Shown here one piece after another: positions 5,754 through 7,238 of a DNA stretch of 7,238 bases. The stretch is from Actinomycetes bacterium (GTDB lineage Bacteria; Actinomycetota; Acidimicrobiia; Acidimicrobiales; CADCSY01), in NCBI GenBank assembly GCA_025464025.1, contig JAODBP010000028.1, positions 1 to 7,238 on the forward strand. The letters run 5' to 3'. A model generated the notes under the pieces. That model was not told the DNA's origin. It did not search any database and saw only the letters and a list, made by a program, of their open reading frames with translations. The translations under genes were made by a program, and so were the position numbers. The number at the start of each line of letters is the position of its first letter. Position 1 is the first letter of the stretch.

Positions 5754-5845
5754 GTGACCACCAGCGTGTGCGCCAACCGGCGTCGGGAACGGGTGGGCGT
5801 AGGGGCTTCAGCCGGCGTGGAGCGGAGCTTGCGGAGCGAGACCAT
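5750..5845 (-). CDS. Possible 31-residue small ORF bridging beta and epsilon subunit genes
   Basis: The 91 bases between the carboxylase beta stop and the epsilon start are spanned exactly by a 31-codon ORF. Its ATG shares one base with the beta-subunit stop (TGATG) and its TGA overlaps the epsilon ATG (ATGA). The peptide is basic and Thr/Pro/Arg-rich (starts [15 protein letters not shown], ends RRRLAHTLVV plus T). I recognise no family. It could be a coupling cistron that carries ribosomes from beta to epsilon, or a chance open frame in GC-rich DNA. No Shine-Dalgarno is present. Confidence 0.35.
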   Translation of the reverse strand: MVSLRKLRSTPAEAPTPTRSRRRLAHTLVVT

Positions 5846-7238
5846 CAGAGCGGCGTGTTGCCGTGCTTGCGGCGGGGGAGCTCCTCGCGCTTCGACTTGA
5901 GCATGCGCAGGCCGGCGATGAGCTTGCGGCGGGTCTCGGCCGGGTCGATCACGTCGTCGACGTAGCCCCGCTCGGCGGCGTTGTACGGGTTGGCGTGCTT
6001 CTCGGTGTACTCGTCGACCAGCTCGGCCCGACGGGCGACCGGGTCGGCGGCCGACTGCAGCTCGCGCTTGAACAGGATCTCGACGGCGCCCGACGGACCC
6101 ATGACCGCCAGCTCGGCCGACGGCCAGGCGAAGGCCAGGTCGGCGCCGATCGACTTCGAGTTCATGACCACGTAGGCGCCGCCGTAGGCCTTGCGGGTGA
6201 TGACCTGGATCCGGGGGACGGTCGACTCGCAGTACGCGTAGAGGAGCTTGGCGCCGTGGCGGATGATGCCGCCGTACTCCTGGTCGACGCCGGGCAGGAA
6301 GCCGGGCACGTCGACGAACGTGATCAGCGGGATGTTGAAGGCGTCGCACGTGCGGACGAAGCGGGCCGCCTTCTCCGACGACTCGATGTCGAGCACGCCG
6401 GCGAGCACGGCGGGCTGGTTGCCGACGATGCCGACCACCTCGCCGCCGAGCCGGGCGAAGCCGCACACGATCGAGCGGGCCCAGTGGTGGTAGTACTCGA
6501 AGAAGTCGCCGTCGTCGACGATCACCTCGATGACCTTGACCATGTCGTAGGGCTTGTTCGGCGTGTCCGGCATGAGGTCGACCAGCTCGGGGCAGAGCCG
6601 GTCCGGGTCGTCCTCGGACACGAACGACGGGGGCTCCTCGAGGTTGTTCGAGGGCAGGAACGACACCAGGTACCGGACCTGGTCGAGGCACTCCTGCTCG
6701 TTGTTGGCCACGAAGGTGGCCACGCCCGACTTGCTGGCGTGGGTCATGGCCCCGCCCAGCTCCTCGAGGGTCACGTCCTCGCCCGTCACCGTCTTCACCA
6801 CGTCGGGGCCGGTGATGAACATGTGCGAGGTCTCGCGCACCATGAAGATGAAGTCGGTGAGCGCCGGGCTGTACACGGCGCCGCCGGCGCACGGTCCCAT
6901 GATCACGCTGATCTGCGGGATGACGCCGCTCGACTGCACGTTCCGGTAGAAGATCCCGCCGTAGGACGCGAGCGAGACGACGCCTTCCTGGATGCGAGCG
7001 CCGGCGCCGTCGTTGAGGCCGATGAACGGCGCGCCGACCGATGCCGCTAGGTCCATCGCCTTGTGGATCTTCTCGGCGAACACCTCGCCGAGCGCCCCAC
7101 CGAACAGCGTGAAGTCCTGCGAGAACAGGAACACCTTGCGGCCGTCGATCGTGCCCCAGCCGGTGATGTCGCCGTCGGTGTACGGGCGCTCGTCGGCGAG
7201 TCCCATCGCCGTCGAGCGATGGCGGGCGAGCATGTCGA
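5845..7238 (-). CDS. Acyl-CoA carboxylase beta (carboxyltransferase) subunit, PccB/AccD5-like, 5' end beyond window
   Basis: This subunit transfers CO2 from carboxybiotin to acetyl- or propionyl-CoA, giving malonyl- or methylmalonyl-CoA for lipid synthesis or propionate metabolism. From the Met encoded at 7233, 462 residues are visible. Seen there are the N-domain stretch [14 protein letters not shown] (37-50), [12 protein letters not shown] (74-85), [16 protein letters not shown] (113-128), the second-domain [14 protein letters not shown] (306-319), [20 protein letters not shown] (346-365) and the terminal RRKHGNTPL. Family members have about 510-530 residues, and the frame stays open to the right edge with D before M-L-A-R-H-R-S, a stretch internal in homologues. 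The gene is therefore cut and lacks roughly 60-70 N-terminal codons. The position matching the substrate-size residue (Asp in PccB, Ile in AccB of Streptomyces, as I recall) is Val355 here, arguing against strict propionyl-CoA specificity. The biotin-carrying alpha subunit is not visible. Confidence 0.93.
   Translation of the reverse strand, partial: DMLARHRSTAMGLADERPYTDGDITGWGTIDGRKVFLFSQDFTLFGGALGEVFAEKIHKAMDLAASVGAPFIGLNDGAGARIQEGVVSLASYGGIFYRNVQSSGVIPQISVIMGPCAGGAVYSPALTDFIFMVRETSHMFITGPDVVKTVTGEDVTLEELGGAMTHASKSGVATFVANNEQECLDQVRYLVSFLPSNNLEEPPSFVSEDDPDRLCPELVDLMPDTPNKPYDMVKVIEVIVDDGDFFEYYHHWARSIVCGFARLGGEVVGIVGNQPAVLAGVLDIESSEKAARFVRTCDAFNIPLITFVDVPGFLPGVDQEYGGIIRHGAKLLYAYCESTVPRIQVITRKAYGGAYVVMNSKSIGADLAFAWPSAELAVMGPSGAVEILFKRELQSAADPVARRAELVDEYTEKHANPYNAAERGYVDDVIDPAETRRKLIAGLRMLKSKREELPRRKHGNTPL

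Noticed and set aside
5863..7050. 395-codon plus-strand open frame opposite the carboxylase beta gene
   Set aside because: The product is rich in Val/Leu/Arg/His/Asp as expected of a complement-strand shadow, and the opposite strand encodes an unmistakable carboxyltransferase.

Overview
The window is very GC-rich and densely packed, with strong third-position GC bias. It looks like a chromosomal core region of an actinobacterium. Three things support that: an acyl-CoA carboxylase beta subunit with a small actinobacterial-type epsilon subunit, a luciferase-like flavin/F420 oxidoreductase, and a stand-alone Clp-N protein resembling mycobacterial ClpC2. Shine-Dalgarno sequences are almost absent, which also fits a lineage rich in leaderless or translationally coupled genes. 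An acidimicrobial-type actinobacterium is my guess; the sequence alone does not prove the class. I saw no tRNA, rRNA, CRISPR array, insertion sequence or phage gene.

Layout. 1-954 (+) is the ATPase of a glycine-betaine/osmoprotectant-type ABC importer. Facing it on the minus strand is a compact four-gene block read from 3833 down to 951: engB (YihA/YsxC ribosome-assembly GTPase), an HI0933/PP_4765-type flavoprotein, an SRPBCC protein and a cysteine-rich protein. Its junctions are a 1-base overlap, an 11-base gap and a 14-base gap. At 3834-3982 lies the only sizeable non-coding stretch, a divergent control region with two identical-arm palindromes. To its right, 3983-4705 (+) encodes a DNA-binding-motif plus double Clp-N-repeat protein with no ATPase. 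A second minus-strand block runs from beyond the right edge down to 4702: acyl-CoA carboxylase beta subunit (5' end cut off), a possible 31-codon ORF, the epsilon subunit and the luciferase-like oxidoreductase. Both convergent gene pairs end in the same four-base CTAG, which supplies a TAG stop on each strand. No terminator is evident there.

How the genes work together. The right block is acyl-CoA carboxylation (acetyl-/propionyl-CoA to malonyl-/methylmalonyl-CoA). The biotin carboxylase/biotin carrier subunit is not in view. The left block pairs a ribosome-assembly factor with three poorly characterised proteins.

The most interesting locus is the Clp-N gene. Its promoter (-35 inside palindrome 1, -10 inside palindrome 2) predicts a transcript starting on the A of the ATG. 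The palindromes look like a double operator for the protein's own helix-turn-helix. This suggests an autorepressed sensor or decoy of Clp substrates or Clp-targeting compounds, possibly also affecting the divergent engB block.
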